Numbered from the stretch's first letter, positions 1 to 11,333 are shown. The stretch is DNA of 40,074 nt from Dinochytrium kinnereticum (GCA_027604005.1 JADGJT010000214.1:1-40074); one strand, 5' to 3'. Notes: generated by a model not told the origin, from the letters alone. Numbers and translations are program-made.

Positions 1-1075
1 ACCCCCCCCCGGCCCGGCGCGGGGGGGTTAAGGAAGAAAAGGAGGCCCCTAGAAGGAGGAATATGGAAGGGAAACGGGTAGACGAAGAACAGGAATTCCT
101 CCAAAGTCAGTTCGACCCCCCATTTATTTAAACGCGCAAGGGCCACCCCACGGTCAGGGGAATGCCGTCAAGGTCTACCAGGGCGACGACGGCTAAAGCG
201 GGGTAACCGGCGGGCCATGGCGGTAGGTTGTCCAGCCCCCGAGTTGCATCGCGGTGGAGAGGTCCGAGCCGGGGTGAGGCGAGTATGCCACCAGCGTCGC
301 GGCAGCCCTCCGCTCTTCCAAGGCCAATCGAAAAACACCGAGCCAAAAAAAGGGGGGGAGGGGGGTTGAGGAAGAAACCGAGGTCCCTAGCAGAAGAAAC
401 ATGGCTGGGCTACGCTAGACGAAGAATCGGAATTCCGCAAAAGTCAGGTCAACCCCCCTTTTATTTAAACGCGAAAGGCGAAAAACACCGAACCAAAAAA
501 AAAGGGGGTGAGGGAGGGGGGAGGAAGGAAGAAAAGGAGGCCCCTAGAAGAAGAAACATGGCTGGAAAAGCGGGTAGACGAATGAACCGGAATTCCTCAA
601 AAGTCAGTTCGACCCCCCATTTCATTTATTTAAACGCGAAAGGCGAAAAACAACCGAACCAAAAAAAAAGGGGGGGCGGGGGGGAGAAGAAGAAAAGGAG
701 GCCCCTAGAAGGAGGAATATGGCTGGAAATGCGGGTAGATGAATGAAGCGGAATCCCGCAAAAAGTCAGTTCACCCCCCATTTATTTAAACGCGAAAGGC
801 GAAAACACTGAACCAAAAAAAGGTGGGTGGGGTTAAGGAAGAAACGGAGGTCCCTAGAAGAAGAAACATGGCTGGAAAAGCGGGTAGACGAATGAAGCTG
901 AATCCCGCGAAAAGTCAGTTCGACCCCCCATTTATTTAAACGCGAAAGGCGAAAAACACCGAACCAAAAAAAAGGGTGGGGGCGGGGGTTGAGGAAGAAA
1001 AGAAGGCCCCTAGAAGGAGGAATATGGTTGGGAAACGGGTAGACGAATGAAGCGGAATTCCGCAAAAGTCAGCCG
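1..1075. repeat. G-rich minisatellite, ~150-bp unit, about six imperfect copies
   Basis: Six imperfect tandem units of about 145-165 bp can be aligned by eye. Each contains, in order: a run of A then a run of G; a GAAGAAA..GGAGGCCCCTAGAAG block; AATATGG or ACATGGCTGG; GCGGGTAGACGAA; a GGAATTCC-type EcoRI-like motif; AAAGTCAGTTCGACCCCCC; and ATTTATTTAAACGCGAAAGGCG. Units start near 1 (partial), 325, 480, 635, 800 and 945. The last copy breaks off near 1070 after AAAAGTCAG. The first two copies are separated by an unrelated segment (126-325). Open frames across it on both strands are by-products of the repeat and not genes. Copy-number variation is likely, and the array may run beyond the left edge. 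Confidence 0.9.
126..325. other. Non-repeat segment interrupting the minisatellite
   Basis: This GC-rich stretch does not match the surrounding ~150-bp unit and sits exactly where unit 1 would continue into unit 2, so it is either an insertion or ancestral sequence into which the array expanded. On the minus strand it reads as a short peptide with AAATL.., DLSTAMQLGGWTTY near 205-290. This vaguely recalls the end of a tyrosine recombinase core, but no catalytic residues can be confirmed and no complete gene is present. Confidence 0.5.
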
Positions 1076-3579
1076 GGTGGCCAACGCGGGAGGTCCGGCA
1101 GTAAGTAGGACTACCGGGGGAGGGAGTGGTGGTTGGACGAGAACATCAGCCATCTGAAAGTGGAGGTCCGAAGTGTGAGAACTCCGAGAGAGTGAGCGAC
1201 GAGAAAAAAGGCTCACTCTGCGCACTCTCCCCAACTCTCCCTCTCAACCGTCTCGCGTGTGTGTCACCGAATAATCATAATGTTACACACGATTAAATTT
1301 CATTGAAACACTTCCGCTGTACCAAAATCTGACTGGATTAATTCGGTAAATGTTGATTGGGGTCTTTGGTGTGCTCAAAAGGACGTGTGCGTGTTTTGTT
1401 TTCTTTTTTGTATGTACCTTATTAGTTTGTTTTTTTTTTTGTTTTTTTTTTTTTGTGGTCGATTGGTCAAACGGACGTGGAGTGCGGGGGTTCCGTTAGC
1501 GGGGGGCGCTCGCGCGCGCGTGTGCGTGTGTGTACATGCGTACGTTGTTTGACTCCTTTGCCGCAGTGGTGGAGAGGAAGAAAGAGAGGATGGAAGGGTT
1601 GGATCGAACCAGTTTGACGGTGAACTTGAACGACGAAGAAGAATGCGCTTGACCCCCACCCGACGCGAGAAAAAAATGAAGTCTGAAAAGAGGGGGGTGA
1701 TGGTTGACCGATGCCGCCCATTCTTGAGTTTTAACGTGACCGGTGTAACGTAATAATCGAAGACGGTATGTGGCGTTAGTCTTCTCTTATCGTTGAATAT
1801 AGTTTTCACTTCGTTTATTATACTGATCACTTCCTACAAAGCTCCCTCTCTCGGGTACTGCTCCCCTCACCTCCTCTTTCTTCCAAAATTCCCCCCCTTT
1901 TTCTTATTCTCCCTCGCCTCTCCTTGTCAACCCCGACGATCCCTCCTTGTTTGTTTTGGTCCTACTCCCGCAGCGGAGTTTCTCATTCCCCCGCTCCCTC
2001 CCAACCTTGTCCTCCTTTCCTCTTCTACCCCCTCGTTACTCCCTCCAGACCTTTTTCGTCACACCGGTATAGACGGTTTGTTATTTTGTTTTTTTTGGGC
2101 CACGGCGGGTTCCGCCCCCGAAATGCAACAGTGTTGAAGAAACCCTTTTTCTGGATCTTGTTTGGTCGACGAAATGATGTGACGGGGGAATGGAACGATG
2201 GGAGGTGAGGAACTCCGTGGTGTCCCCCTCCCACTTACCTTTTTCTTCTCAATTAGTAAATGGTAAGAATGGAGTGGGTGGATTCGCGCGATCGGCGGGA
2301 ATGGGTGACTTGGGGAGGGCGATGCTGGATTTATACAGGTGAAGAGTTGAAGAAGAACGCAGAAGAGGTGTGGGTTGGGCGCCCGCGATGGTGGACGTTT
2401 TTTTTTCGCTAGTGAAAGCGAAGCTGAGTTTATACAGGCGAAGTAAAGAAAAGGAGAGGAAGGTGGAGCAACTAACCAACCAAGAAAAGAAAAAAAAAAC
2501 GAGAAAAAAAAAAGGGTAACCCTTCACTGCTCTAGCGCAATCAATGTTGAAGATTTCACGGACAACTTTCATTGAAGGCGACCAGTTCGAAAACAAAAGG
2601 TATCGCTGTTCAAAACTTTTCCAGGTGCTTCTTGATTGACTCCGAAACAGCAACAAAGACAGAAAAATATTGAAGAAGAAGGATAAGAGAAGAAAAGCAA
2701 CGCGTGTTGATGGCCTCTCGCTTGGCTTTCCCTTTTTAAAGCGTCTTAGATTGGGGGTTTTGTCTTGTTTATCGGAAAAGGGAGGGAGAAGTGATGTCTT
2801 TAACACTATTCCTGTGTGGTTTTCTGTACTCTATCGCTATTAATGGCGGTGGCGGTGGCGTCGGAATGAGAGAAAAGATGTGTCTGGTGGATAGGTTTAG
2901 AAACGTCACCTGAGTTAAGTTTTGTTAGATAGATGTGTAGAAAAAATTATGGACGTAGAATGAAAATACAAAGAAAGCCAGAGGATGGAATAATGAAAAG
3001 TGGGGGATTGTAGAAGAGGAGGGGGTGTATTTAAAAACATTGGGGCGGTGGGAAAAGGGTTGGTTTCTCATCATCATCATTCTGAAGAGGAAAACAAGAG
3101 AAAAAAAAGGTGGAGGAATCTAAACCATTAATGACAAGGAAAAAAAACAAAAGAGGCAAGAAAAAAACCAAACAAACCAAACACCATATACTTGTAACAA
3201 AGAAAAGCCCTCAAAGCCTCCTTCCCAAAAACGAGACCCGAAAACTCACCTCCTCTTTGCCATATCCCTTCTTGCGGCCGCAAAAAACTTGTTTGGTTTT
3301 TTTACTGTCAACATTTGTTTGTTGTAGTTGTTTTGTGTTTTTTTTTTCCCCCCAATTCAGGTTTTTCGCGGCAAAAGAGAGTTGAGAGGGTTAGGCGGTG
3401 AGTTGGTTGGTTGGTTGAGTTTGGATATCGGATTGGCAAGCAATAATTAGATGAGGGGGGGGAAAGGGGTGATAAAAACAAAAACAAAAGCAAAGAATGG
3501 AGTGAGGATAGGGGGTTTTTTGGTTTTCTAATTGGAAAGATTTCGCGGTAACAGAACGATATGAGTTTAAGGGGCAAAG
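1076..3579. other. Intergenic, no supported gene
   Basis: This stretch holds homopolymer tracts (long T runs near 1430-1455, A runs near 2480-2515), a CG/TG dinucleotide patch near 1505-1532 and two similar short stretches containing TTTATACAGG near 2330 and 2428. Open frames on both strands are low in complexity (F/L/S or K/R rich) and carry no recognisable domain. The part next to 3580 probably includes the 3' untranslated region of the elongin-A-like gene. Confidence 0.6.
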
Positions 3580-4603
3580 TCAAGTTGGCAATTTCATAAC
3601 TCTTTTCCTGGCACCCACTCGCCAGCATCTAATCCCATGACATCTCTCCTTACCCACCCCAAACCCCAGTCCAAAAAAAAAAAAAGAAAAGAAGCAAAAC
3701 AACCAAAAAACAAACTCACCATTAACATTACAACTCCAGTGCCTCCCAACCCCCCGCCGAGCATCCAAAACAGGGGCATCCAACACCATCACCTTCTTCC
3801 TCTGCCTCTCCATCTCAGCCTCCATCCTCGATCTCTCCAGATGCCTTTTGGCTTTTGCCAGATTCTCAAGGCGATCACGTTGCCTCTTGTGGTAGAAGGA
3901 CCGCCAGCCTTCTTGAGGTGGGGAGGTGAGTGAGGATTTGCGCATGTCGGTGAAATCTTTAAAGACAAAGGGTCGCCAGAGGTCGTCGTAGTCGGGGAGC
4001 GAGGAGGGGTGGTTGGCTGTGATGATGGATTCGAGCTATGGTTTGTCAGGGGGGGTCGGGAGGGGGTAGTGACGAAGAAAGGAGAATAAGAAAGTAAGAT
4101 AAGAGAAAAGGAGCGGGAGTTCTCGGGTATATTCTTTAAAAAAACAAATGAAGGCCGTGGGTCTGTTTTCAACAAGAAGAAGAGAACGAAAGAGAGAAAG
4201 AAAACAAGAAGAAAGGTAAAACTTCAAACTGAATTTGATGTACACTTTTCTCTGGAGAGCTTCTGCACTTAAAATCAGAAGCGCAACAAGGAAAAAAGAA
4301 ACATGAAAAAGAAAAACACTTCTACAAATGCAGGCTGCAGGCCTGCGTCCAAAAAAAAAAATGAAAAGGAATGAAAGAAGGAAACAAGACACCAAAAAAG
4401 AGCATCCCCATAACACATCCGTAGCATAGAAGAAAGGGAAAAAAAAGAAGAAAAAAAGAGAGGAGTAAGAAGAGGGAGGGGTATGATACCTGAGAGAGGG
4501 AGGCTCTGCGCAGGATGGGCATCATGAGATGGACGGGCACCTCGCCAAAGGAGGTGTGGAGAGAGACGATCTCTGAGTTGAGGAAGTGCGAAGGAGGGAG
4601 CAT
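3580..4603 (-). CDS. Elongin-A-like protein (RNA polymerase II transcription factor SIII subunit A)
   Basis: Model: complement of 4490-4603 and 3720-4035, plus an unresolved last exon. Exon 1 starts at the ATG at 4603 and encodes an N-terminal motif of the elongin A family: L.SEIVSL..SFGEVP.HLM.PILRRASLSQ. Exon 2 joins in frame as LESIITANHP, then a D..LW.PF..KDF box, W.SFYHKRQR and a basic helix ending R.RKKVMVLDAP. Elongin A has the order (slgdvPy..l.piL), (L..IE..NP), (LW..f..rdF), (W...Y), (K/R-rich). Elongin A binds elongin B/C, promotes Pol II elongation and can act as a ubiquitin-ligase substrate receptor. Donor GTATCA at 4489 and acceptor TAG at 4036 bound intron 1. After 3720 (donor GTGAGT) the end is unclear: splicing to an exon ending at 3594 gives a short tail, while reading through reaches a stop at 3580. 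An upstream exon is possible, because an in-frame stop lies just 5' of the ATG. Confidence 0.72.
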
Positions 4604-6907
4604 CAGATACTGAGGGTGATGGAGTGGGCAGACTCAACTGTCAATGTTCCTCTGCAGACAGCGTGAGGCGAGGGAGGCGAGCGATGGGGGCTGGTGGTTG
4701 TCTGGAGTGGTTGTGGTTGTGGTTGAGTAGCGCATGGCGGTGCGTTGGATGGATGGGGGCAATGACTGAATGGAAGGCGATGAAGCTGCAAACAGACGGA
4801 CGGACGGATGGATGGATGGATGGATGGATGGATCGATGAGGGATGTGCCCGTGCGCACGTAAACAACACCAGCACGCCGTCCTGTTTTATGGGGGGGGAT
4901 TCCGTGGCACAACACCCTCGAATCGTTTTGTGGGCAGCCGTCGTCCTGGCCAATGCTCACCCGTCAGGGCCGTTCTGCCATGCCTCGCTGACCAGACCTG
5001 CAGACGCCCTCGAACGCCTGCGTGGTCGATTGGGGCCCTCTTCCTGCTTCCCCGTGGCGTGTGAGGGCGAGCAGGTAGTATTCCCCTCATCCAGGATGAT
5101 CCTACCGCGGGATGCTGTCGCGCCTGTACAAAACGCGGTCCAGCAGATTCTGGCGCCAACAGACGTTTCCTCTACGGCATCTCACTGTCGGATTGATCGA
5201 TCCTTTTTGAACGATGCAGCTGTCATGCTATTGCTAACGCCCGTTCAGAGGCGGGTGTTCGCTACTCGCTTAACCGCAATCAACTAACGCACACACGAGG
5301 AATTTCTTGCTCCGTGTTGGTGCCCTTGGTGTCGTCCTGCCCGTGATCGTTCAAGGTCGTCTTGCTCCAATGGCGAATCATGCTTCTGTATCAACACTTC
5401 ATCCGCCGGCTTCGACGCACGTGCATGAAAACGCGTTGGGGAAAGTTGATCTTGGTCGTTGCTCGTGGCCATTCTCCGTTTTCCGCGCCGCTCAGCTTCC
5501 TGTGTCGTCCAATGAACCGGTGGCTGCACCGTGCAGAAGGAGTAAGATGCTCCCGGGGTTAACATCGGGCTCAACGCTTTGAATCGGCGTGAGCCCCCCG
5601 GCCTTTCTTGGTTGAACCGGTTGATGCTTTAATTCAGCGGATGGTCCACTTACTATCAGGTAGCATTATACGGATGGTCAACGCCAAGGCCGCGTATCCC
5701 CAGTTTCCTGGCCATGGGATTGATCAATTGTAGCAGGACGTGTTCTTGGAGGGCAAGTGTCCGTCAATCATGCCCTGATGTTTGGACTTGGAGATTCCGG
5801 CTTTCAGTGCAGTGGTTGGAGTGTTTTTCCAGAAGGCGGGCTTGAGGGGAAAACTGTTTCAAGCACGGACGGCTATCCCGGTTCTGGCGTTCGGGGTGGA
5901 CGTCGAATCTCACGCGGTCTTGGTGTCTTCATTATTGCTAGCGTGTCCCTGGACAGCTCACCTGCCTGTGATGGAAGGGAAGCTGACTTGCGTATGTCAG
6001 ATCCTTTCGCCAATGCCGCGTGTAAGTAGCTAATAGCGTGCATGCCGACATGTCCCAGTGGACATCTGCTGGATGTGTTATGGATCCTTCCCAATCCATA
6101 TGTTGTGCTGAACAGCAAGGCTCATCGCCGTCAGTGGACATAATTGTAGATTCGGGGATAGGCATGCAATGAGTGTTTGGGTGATGGATATTTATTTGAA
6201 GCCGTCAGCTCCGACGTGACCCCCATTCAAGAGACTGTGTTGATGCCTCTGTCAAAGTTGCGGCGAGACTTAAAAATGGGCGTCAGCCGAGGATGCTGTG
6301 TGGTTGGGTATGGTGCTGTCGCGCATATGCGGCATGAAGGCTTGACTAAGAAGATATGAGTTGTGGGAGACACCAAGGCGACTGACCGTGTCTGGAGGCG
6401 ATGAGAGGCTTGACAAGATATAGAACGACGTGCCGTTGACCAACATGGAACGCCGGTGGAAGGCTTGATGGCCATCCTCAGGAAAGATCTCCCTAACTGG
6501 AGAACTAGTTGGTAGTAAGATCCTGGTTATTCGGTTGCTAGGGTTGCAAGAAGTCATGAGCCGAGTGATGGTGTCGGCCGCAGCATGTTGGATATCCTTC
6601 ACTTTCTTCTTCGTCTTTTCCAGAAATGGTTGATGCTTCGTGTCAACCTCCTTATTCAGGTATTCATGTAAGGCTGAGGTCGACGTGGTGATCCAACTCT
6701 CCGCCTCAGGACCAAGGAACTTGAGGTCTTTGCTCAAGGACTCCTTTGAGCCTTTTATCAATCAAATCTGCGGGTCAGGTGCCGTCCTTCTCGCCTGTCA
6801 ATCAATGGCTCACTGGGCCGTGAAGAGGCCAGCAGACTGAGGATCCCGTCGTCACCAGCGGAGACGGTTAGCCCTTGGCCTGCCTGCGCAAGGGACGCGA
6901 CGGCGTG
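4604..6907. other. Intergenic block of unusually even composition, no supported gene
   Basis: Beyond the GGAT microsatellite this 2-kb block has almost none of the poly-A/poly-T runs that fill other intergenic and intronic DNA here. It contains overlapping open frames on both strands (for example 4808-5287 plus, 5782-6033 plus, 6270-6973 minus), but none has a recognised domain and most lack an ATG in a sensible place. It may be decayed coding or mobile-element sequence. I cannot name a family. Confidence 0.5.
4796..4835. repeat. (GGAC)/(GGAT)n microsatellite
   Basis: About three GGAC units pass into seven GGAT units and end in a GGATCGATGAG. It lies about 190 bp upstream of the elongin-A-like start codon. 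Open frames through it give WMDG-type peptides, which are artefacts. Confidence 0.92.
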
Positions 6908-6982
6908 ATGGGGTGGGTGGTGGTGGACTTTGAAAATATTCAAAAGCTCAAACGGCTGTCGCACTTTGGCCATTCAGCGTAG
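6908..6982 (+). other. Possible upstream ORF (24 codons) before the LiaF-like gene
   Basis: An ATG at 6908 opens a 24-codon frame rich in ordinary residues (VVVDFENIQKLKRLSHFGHS) that stops at 6980-6982, 40 bp before the proposed start at 7023. It is in a different frame from the main gene. It could be a regulatory uORF, a missed first exon, or chance. Confidence 0.25.
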
Positions 6983-7022
6983 CACACCTCGCCCCAAAGA
7001 CCCCTTCACTTCGTCGCTGAGA

Positions 7023-9336
7023 ATGCCCCCGCTGCGCTCGTTCGACGGCCACGACGCCGCCATCCTCCGCTCTGTCCCCCGCATCGCTGACGCTGACAAC
7101 GAGAACGCAACCGACCTGTCGTTCTGGTGGAACTTTGCCACCATCTCGAAGAAGGTGCCGCATCTCTTTGACCTGGGCCTGCAGGTGTCGCTGATCTACA
7201 GGCGGGGCCATGCCGTGCGGGAGCATGAGGTGCTGGTTGATCTGGGACCGAGGAAGAGGTCTGATGGTGTGGCGGGCGTCGAGTGGGTTGTTGCCCCCAT
7301 GGGGTTGGAGGAGGCAAGGAGTTATGCTAGCAAGGTGTGATTCTTTTAACTTGGTTTTTGTTTTGTTGTTATTGTTGTTGTAGGCTTTAGTTGATGATAG
7401 TTACTGGTTGCGTTTCTTGCTGTTTTCTTTTCTTTGTGTGGTTTAGCTTGGGATGGAGGTTTTTTTATGCCTTTGTTCTGCTTTGGTTATTCATACCATT
7501 CTCACAACAATCTTTTAACAACTCCACTCCTTTTCTTCTTAGAACTCGGATGGATTCATTGCGCCAGTGTCTTGGAAGATCATGAACGACGAGCGGGGGA
7601 TGCCGATCGAATTTGCCGTGGTGACCGAGAGCGAATACAACATCATCGACCTGATCATGAGTGACCCCAGCCTTCCTTCATTCGTCTCTGAATTCTCAAC
7701 CCTCCTCGGTGAGCATGCCAAAATCCCTTCACTCCTCTTAACCACCACCTCCTAAACATCCAGAGGGCCACAACTCAAGAGACCTTTTTGGCCTTAAAAT
7801 CTCCCTCTCATCAAGACCCACTCCCCTCAAGGCATCCGAGCTGAACCTGACCCCCATCGAAGTATTTGACGAAGAAAAACGCGAGCACATCACCCGTCAC
7901 AACATCATCAAAAACGACACCCCGCCAAACCGCACAACCTCGACCTCCTCCCTCCCCTCCCACTCCTCCTCCTCTCCCCCCCCTCTCATCGGCTCCCCGC
8001 ACTTTCCGCACCACCGAGCCCAAACGGTCAGCAGCTCCAAATTCTCGAAAACGAATCCGGGGATGGGCGAAAAGTATGTGTTTTATTTTAGCTCTGGAAC
8101 TATTGAGTTTCGGGGAGTGGAGAGAATACCAAAGAAGATCAGCATTCAGGCGACTACCAGTTCGGTGGTGCTGGACCTGACGACCTCGGTGTTGCCGCCT
8201 GGTGAGATGCAGGTGACGTTGTCGCTTTCGACGACGTCGTTGAAGATTGTCGCGCCGGATAACGTATTTGTCACGACGTTGGCTTCAGGGAGTGTTGGAT
8301 GGTGTGTTTTATTGTTGCTTGCTATTTGTAGTTTTTTGTTTTTTTTTCTTGTTGTTGTTTTTTTTATTAGGTGTCAACGATATGAACCAACCTTTTTTTT
8401 TTCTCTTTCTTTTTTTCGTTCTTCAGCAGTTTCAAGGATAAGAGAGATCCTACCACGTTCCGTAACGCTCAGGTGGCGGTCATCTTAAACGGCACCATGA
8501 CATTAAGCGCCATCAGCGTCGAATCCCCACCTCTCGGACCCCATCCCACGTAAGCTACCCCGCCCCCCCCTCCCCACACACACACACACCTTTTTTTCGG
8601 CCCCAGAAAGAAAAAGAACCGTATCTCACACTTATTTATCCCAAAAGCCTCACCTCCCGTGAAATGGATCCCCTTCCAGCTCCACCTCCATCCCAGCCCC
8701 CGCCCCCCAACCCCAACGCCCCCCCCATGATTCTTAAATCGGGAGACGAACGCAAAACCTCCAACTTGAAGGGTACTATTGACCTTGTGTACCGTAAGAC
8801 GGACATCTTCCCGCGCAAATGGATCTTTGATGCTCGGATGAGCTCTGTGACGCTTGATCTTGCGTCTGGGACGTTGCAGGCTGGTGATACGACGTTGGTG
8901 TTGAATTTGTCGGGGACTTCGTTTACGATTACTGTTGGGGAGGATGTGGGCGTTGCTTTGGATGGGGTTTCGTTTGTGTCTGTGTAGGTGTCCCTTTTTT
9001 TTTTTTTGTTGTTTTTGTTGGTTAGCTTCCTTTTCGTGTTTTTCTTTCTTTCTTTTTTTTTTTTTCTTTTGAGGTCGTGTTGATGTTGCGGTTGTTATAC
9101 TGGTTTGTGTAAGCGGCTTTCGTTGGATGTCAAACAACCTTTGGAAGATAGGAGGAGCGGAGGTCGCGACTGCAACGTTTTCTTTTCAAAGCTCTTCGCT
9201 TTCCCTCATTGACTTTTTTCCCTAAAGGTTCAACGACGACCGTCCCCCCGTTCAACAGACCTCGCGCTCTCGCATCGTGATCCAAGGGTCGATCTTCATG
9301 TCCACCATACGCGTCAACAGCCCTCCCAGAGAGTAA
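7023..9336 (+). CDS. Uncharacterised protein with two LiaF-C-terminal-like beta repeats
   Basis: Six exons fit in frame with GT-AG introns: 7023-7334, 7543-7708, 7764-8301, 8430-8549, 8648-8983 and 9228-9336, giving 526 residues. Residues 1-180 (MPPLRSFDGHD.., SFWWNF, VPHLFDLGLQVSLIYRRG, NDERGMPIEFAVVTE) belong to no family I recognise. A Ser/Pro-rich linker follows. Residues ~260-375 and ~410-526 are two related beta-strand blocks. Each runs: G.I..., then V(T/V)LDL..G/S.L..G(D/E)....L.LS.TS..I......V.V......V, then F.D.R.P....+...V.I.G.........V.SPP. Alternating hydrophobics with VLDL, IVAP and a terminal G...I.V resemble the bacterial LiaF/DUF2154 C-terminal domain, which folds as a beta-helix-like sheet. 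No signal peptide or membrane helix is visible, so it is probably cytosolic. The start at 7023 is the first in-frame ATG. The donor of exon 5 could also be at 8978. Confidence 0.72.
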
Positions 9337-9536
9337 CAACCCAACCCCCAACCAACGCCCCACCCACCACCACCACCACCAAACCCAACCCCTTGCCACC
9401 TGCAACCAGCCGAAAGAAAAGCAACCAGCAAAAATAAAAGCAAACAGTAAAGGATCCCCCCCCCCAGAGGCGAGTGTTTGCGGGGGGAGGAACTGTCAAG
9501 CCAACAAAAACAAACTGAAATTTGATTGACAAAATA

Positions 9537-11333
9537 ATGAGTGCACGGCCATTGCAGAGGCCAACCTCCTCCTCCTCACGACCCCCCTCACGACCGTCGC
9601 CCCACGCACCATCCGCCGTCCCATCGGCATCATCCGCACCCCCGTTATCCGTCACTGGTGCGCCTGCGCCTAGGGCACATTCGTCGAGCCGTCTTGGGGA
9701 TCGGGGCGGCGGCGGTCGGAGTCGGGAGAGGGAGGTTGCGAGGGGGAAGGCGGAGGTGGAGGTTGGAAGGAGGGTCTCGAGTGATCAGTGTTGGTATGTG
9801 TGGGCTTTGTTTCTTTTATTCTTTTTTTTTTTTTCCTCCTTGGTTTCTGTTATGGGGGTTGGAAGAGGGAAGGTATGGTTGGGGAGGTTATTCTTTCTTG
9901 TTTTGTTTTTGGTTGCTGCTTTTTGGCGTTGTTGATGATGAATCGTGGCTTGATGGTTTCTTCGTTTTGAGGTTCATCAGCCTGGTGAATCACCCTCACC
10001 CTTTTTTTTTCTTCTTGTTTGTCTTTTCACCCTTTCCTTCCACCAAGAATAATCGTTCATCCTCCTCCTCCCTCATTTCCACCACAATACCGTTCTCCTG
10101 CAACAAAATCCCCTCTTTCTTCTCATTCCAACCCGCGCCCGCTTCTCTTGAAACGAAATAGGGTGGACCGCATCGCCAAAGAGCTCAGAGCTCAACGCGA
10201 ATGGAGCGACAAGTGGAGTTGCTTGAACGATCCTAAACTTTATGTGGGGGAGAATGGGCCTGATAGGTTTCCTACTAAACCGATGGTAATGTGGGAAGTG
10301 GGATGATGGTGGTGGGGGGGAGGTTTAGGGTACTCTGAACTTTTTTTTTTTTTTTTTTTTGAGGGAGGGTCGGGGGGATTTTTTTAGACTTGATATTTCG
10401 GTTGCCGTCTTTTTCTTTGTTTTTTTGGTTGTTTTTTTTCTTTTTTTTTGGAAGGGGTGGGGAGTGGATTGGAGAGTGTTTTTTTTTTTCACGGCGAGAG
10501 GTTGCTTGTTTTTTTTTTGTGATTTTGTGTGTTCTTTCTTTCTTTTTTTCTTTTAAAGGAGGGAGGGTGGAACGGTTTACACGAATCTGTTTTTTTCTTT
10601 ATTGGAATTGTGAATTTTGATTTTGACTATTCTTACTCTTTGTTATGCGGGGGCCATACAATTGACCTTTGTCTTCTTCTTCTTGTTCTTATTCTTCTTT
10701 CCTTTTTTTGGCATAGGTTTCTTACACTTCACCCATAGGATAATTCCCACCCTAATCTCATCCTCATCCTCATGTTTTTTGCCTTTGCTTTTCTTAAAAA
10801 AAAACCCCAACCTCAACTCCTCCCTTTTGAATTTTTAGAGACCCCTGACCCCACACTGCCCCTCTTCCATTCAATCCACAAAAACCACTAACCTCCCGTA
10901 ATCCCCCTCCTAAACGCCCCCCCCCTCCCCACAAAACAAAACAAAACCAAAAAAGCCAACACGCTGGACCCCCTTCAACATCATCAACCCCCCGACGACA
11001 ACCCCAACACCCCAATCCCGTCCAAAAACCCCAGAAGACTACACGCCCCCAACCTTCAAAGTGACAGGCAACCGCGAAAAATACCTCTCAAACCGAGTCT
11101 CCCTGACCTCCTACAACCCACTCCCACCACGACCACCCTCATCCACGCCGGATTCACGCGTGACCTCCTCTGAGCGGAGAGACACGCTGTACGCTCATCC
11201 ACCGACCTCGAATAGGGAGTATGGGTGGGTTTGGAGGAGCGGGAGAACCAATTTGGAGATGTTTGGAAATCCGTCGGCGAATTTTTCGAGGGAGGCTTGG
11301 AGGAAGGCTGTTGCGTTGCAGAGTGATATGTGA
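9537..11333 (+). CDS. CIMIP1/C20orf85-like ciliary microtubule inner protein
   Basis: Model: 9537-9793, 10162-10285 and 10956-11333, in frame, 252 residues. Exon 1 encodes a Ser/Pro/Arg-rich, probably disordered N-terminus. Its end and exon 2 give SSDQCWVDRIAKEL, REWSDKWSCLNDP, which lines up with the family's D.IW....E....W...WGFL..P segment (human C20orf85, also called LLC1). Exon 3 holds KTPEDY.PP, TSNREYGWVWRSG and a final NFSREAWRK, matching the conserved ..GW.S.. and ...FARE.. tail. Members sit inside doublet microtubules of motile cilia, so the gene implies a zoospore flagellum. Intron 2 (about 670 nt, very T-rich) is long for this locus. A small extra exon near 10839-10897 is possible but does not keep phase. 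Similarity was judged by eye. Confidence 0.62.

Noticed and set aside
1..1075. CRISPR array
   Set aside because: Units are contiguous and imperfect with no unique spacers, and the genome is eukaryotic.
4808..5287. Plus-strand 159-codon frame starting in the GGAT repeat
   Set aside because: Its start lies in the microsatellite and the rest has no known domain.
6270..6973. Two overlapping minus-strand frames divergent to the LiaF-like gene
   Set aside because: The longer one has no ATG start, no clean splice joins the two, and a faint WD40-like string (SAGDDGIL) is too short to trust.
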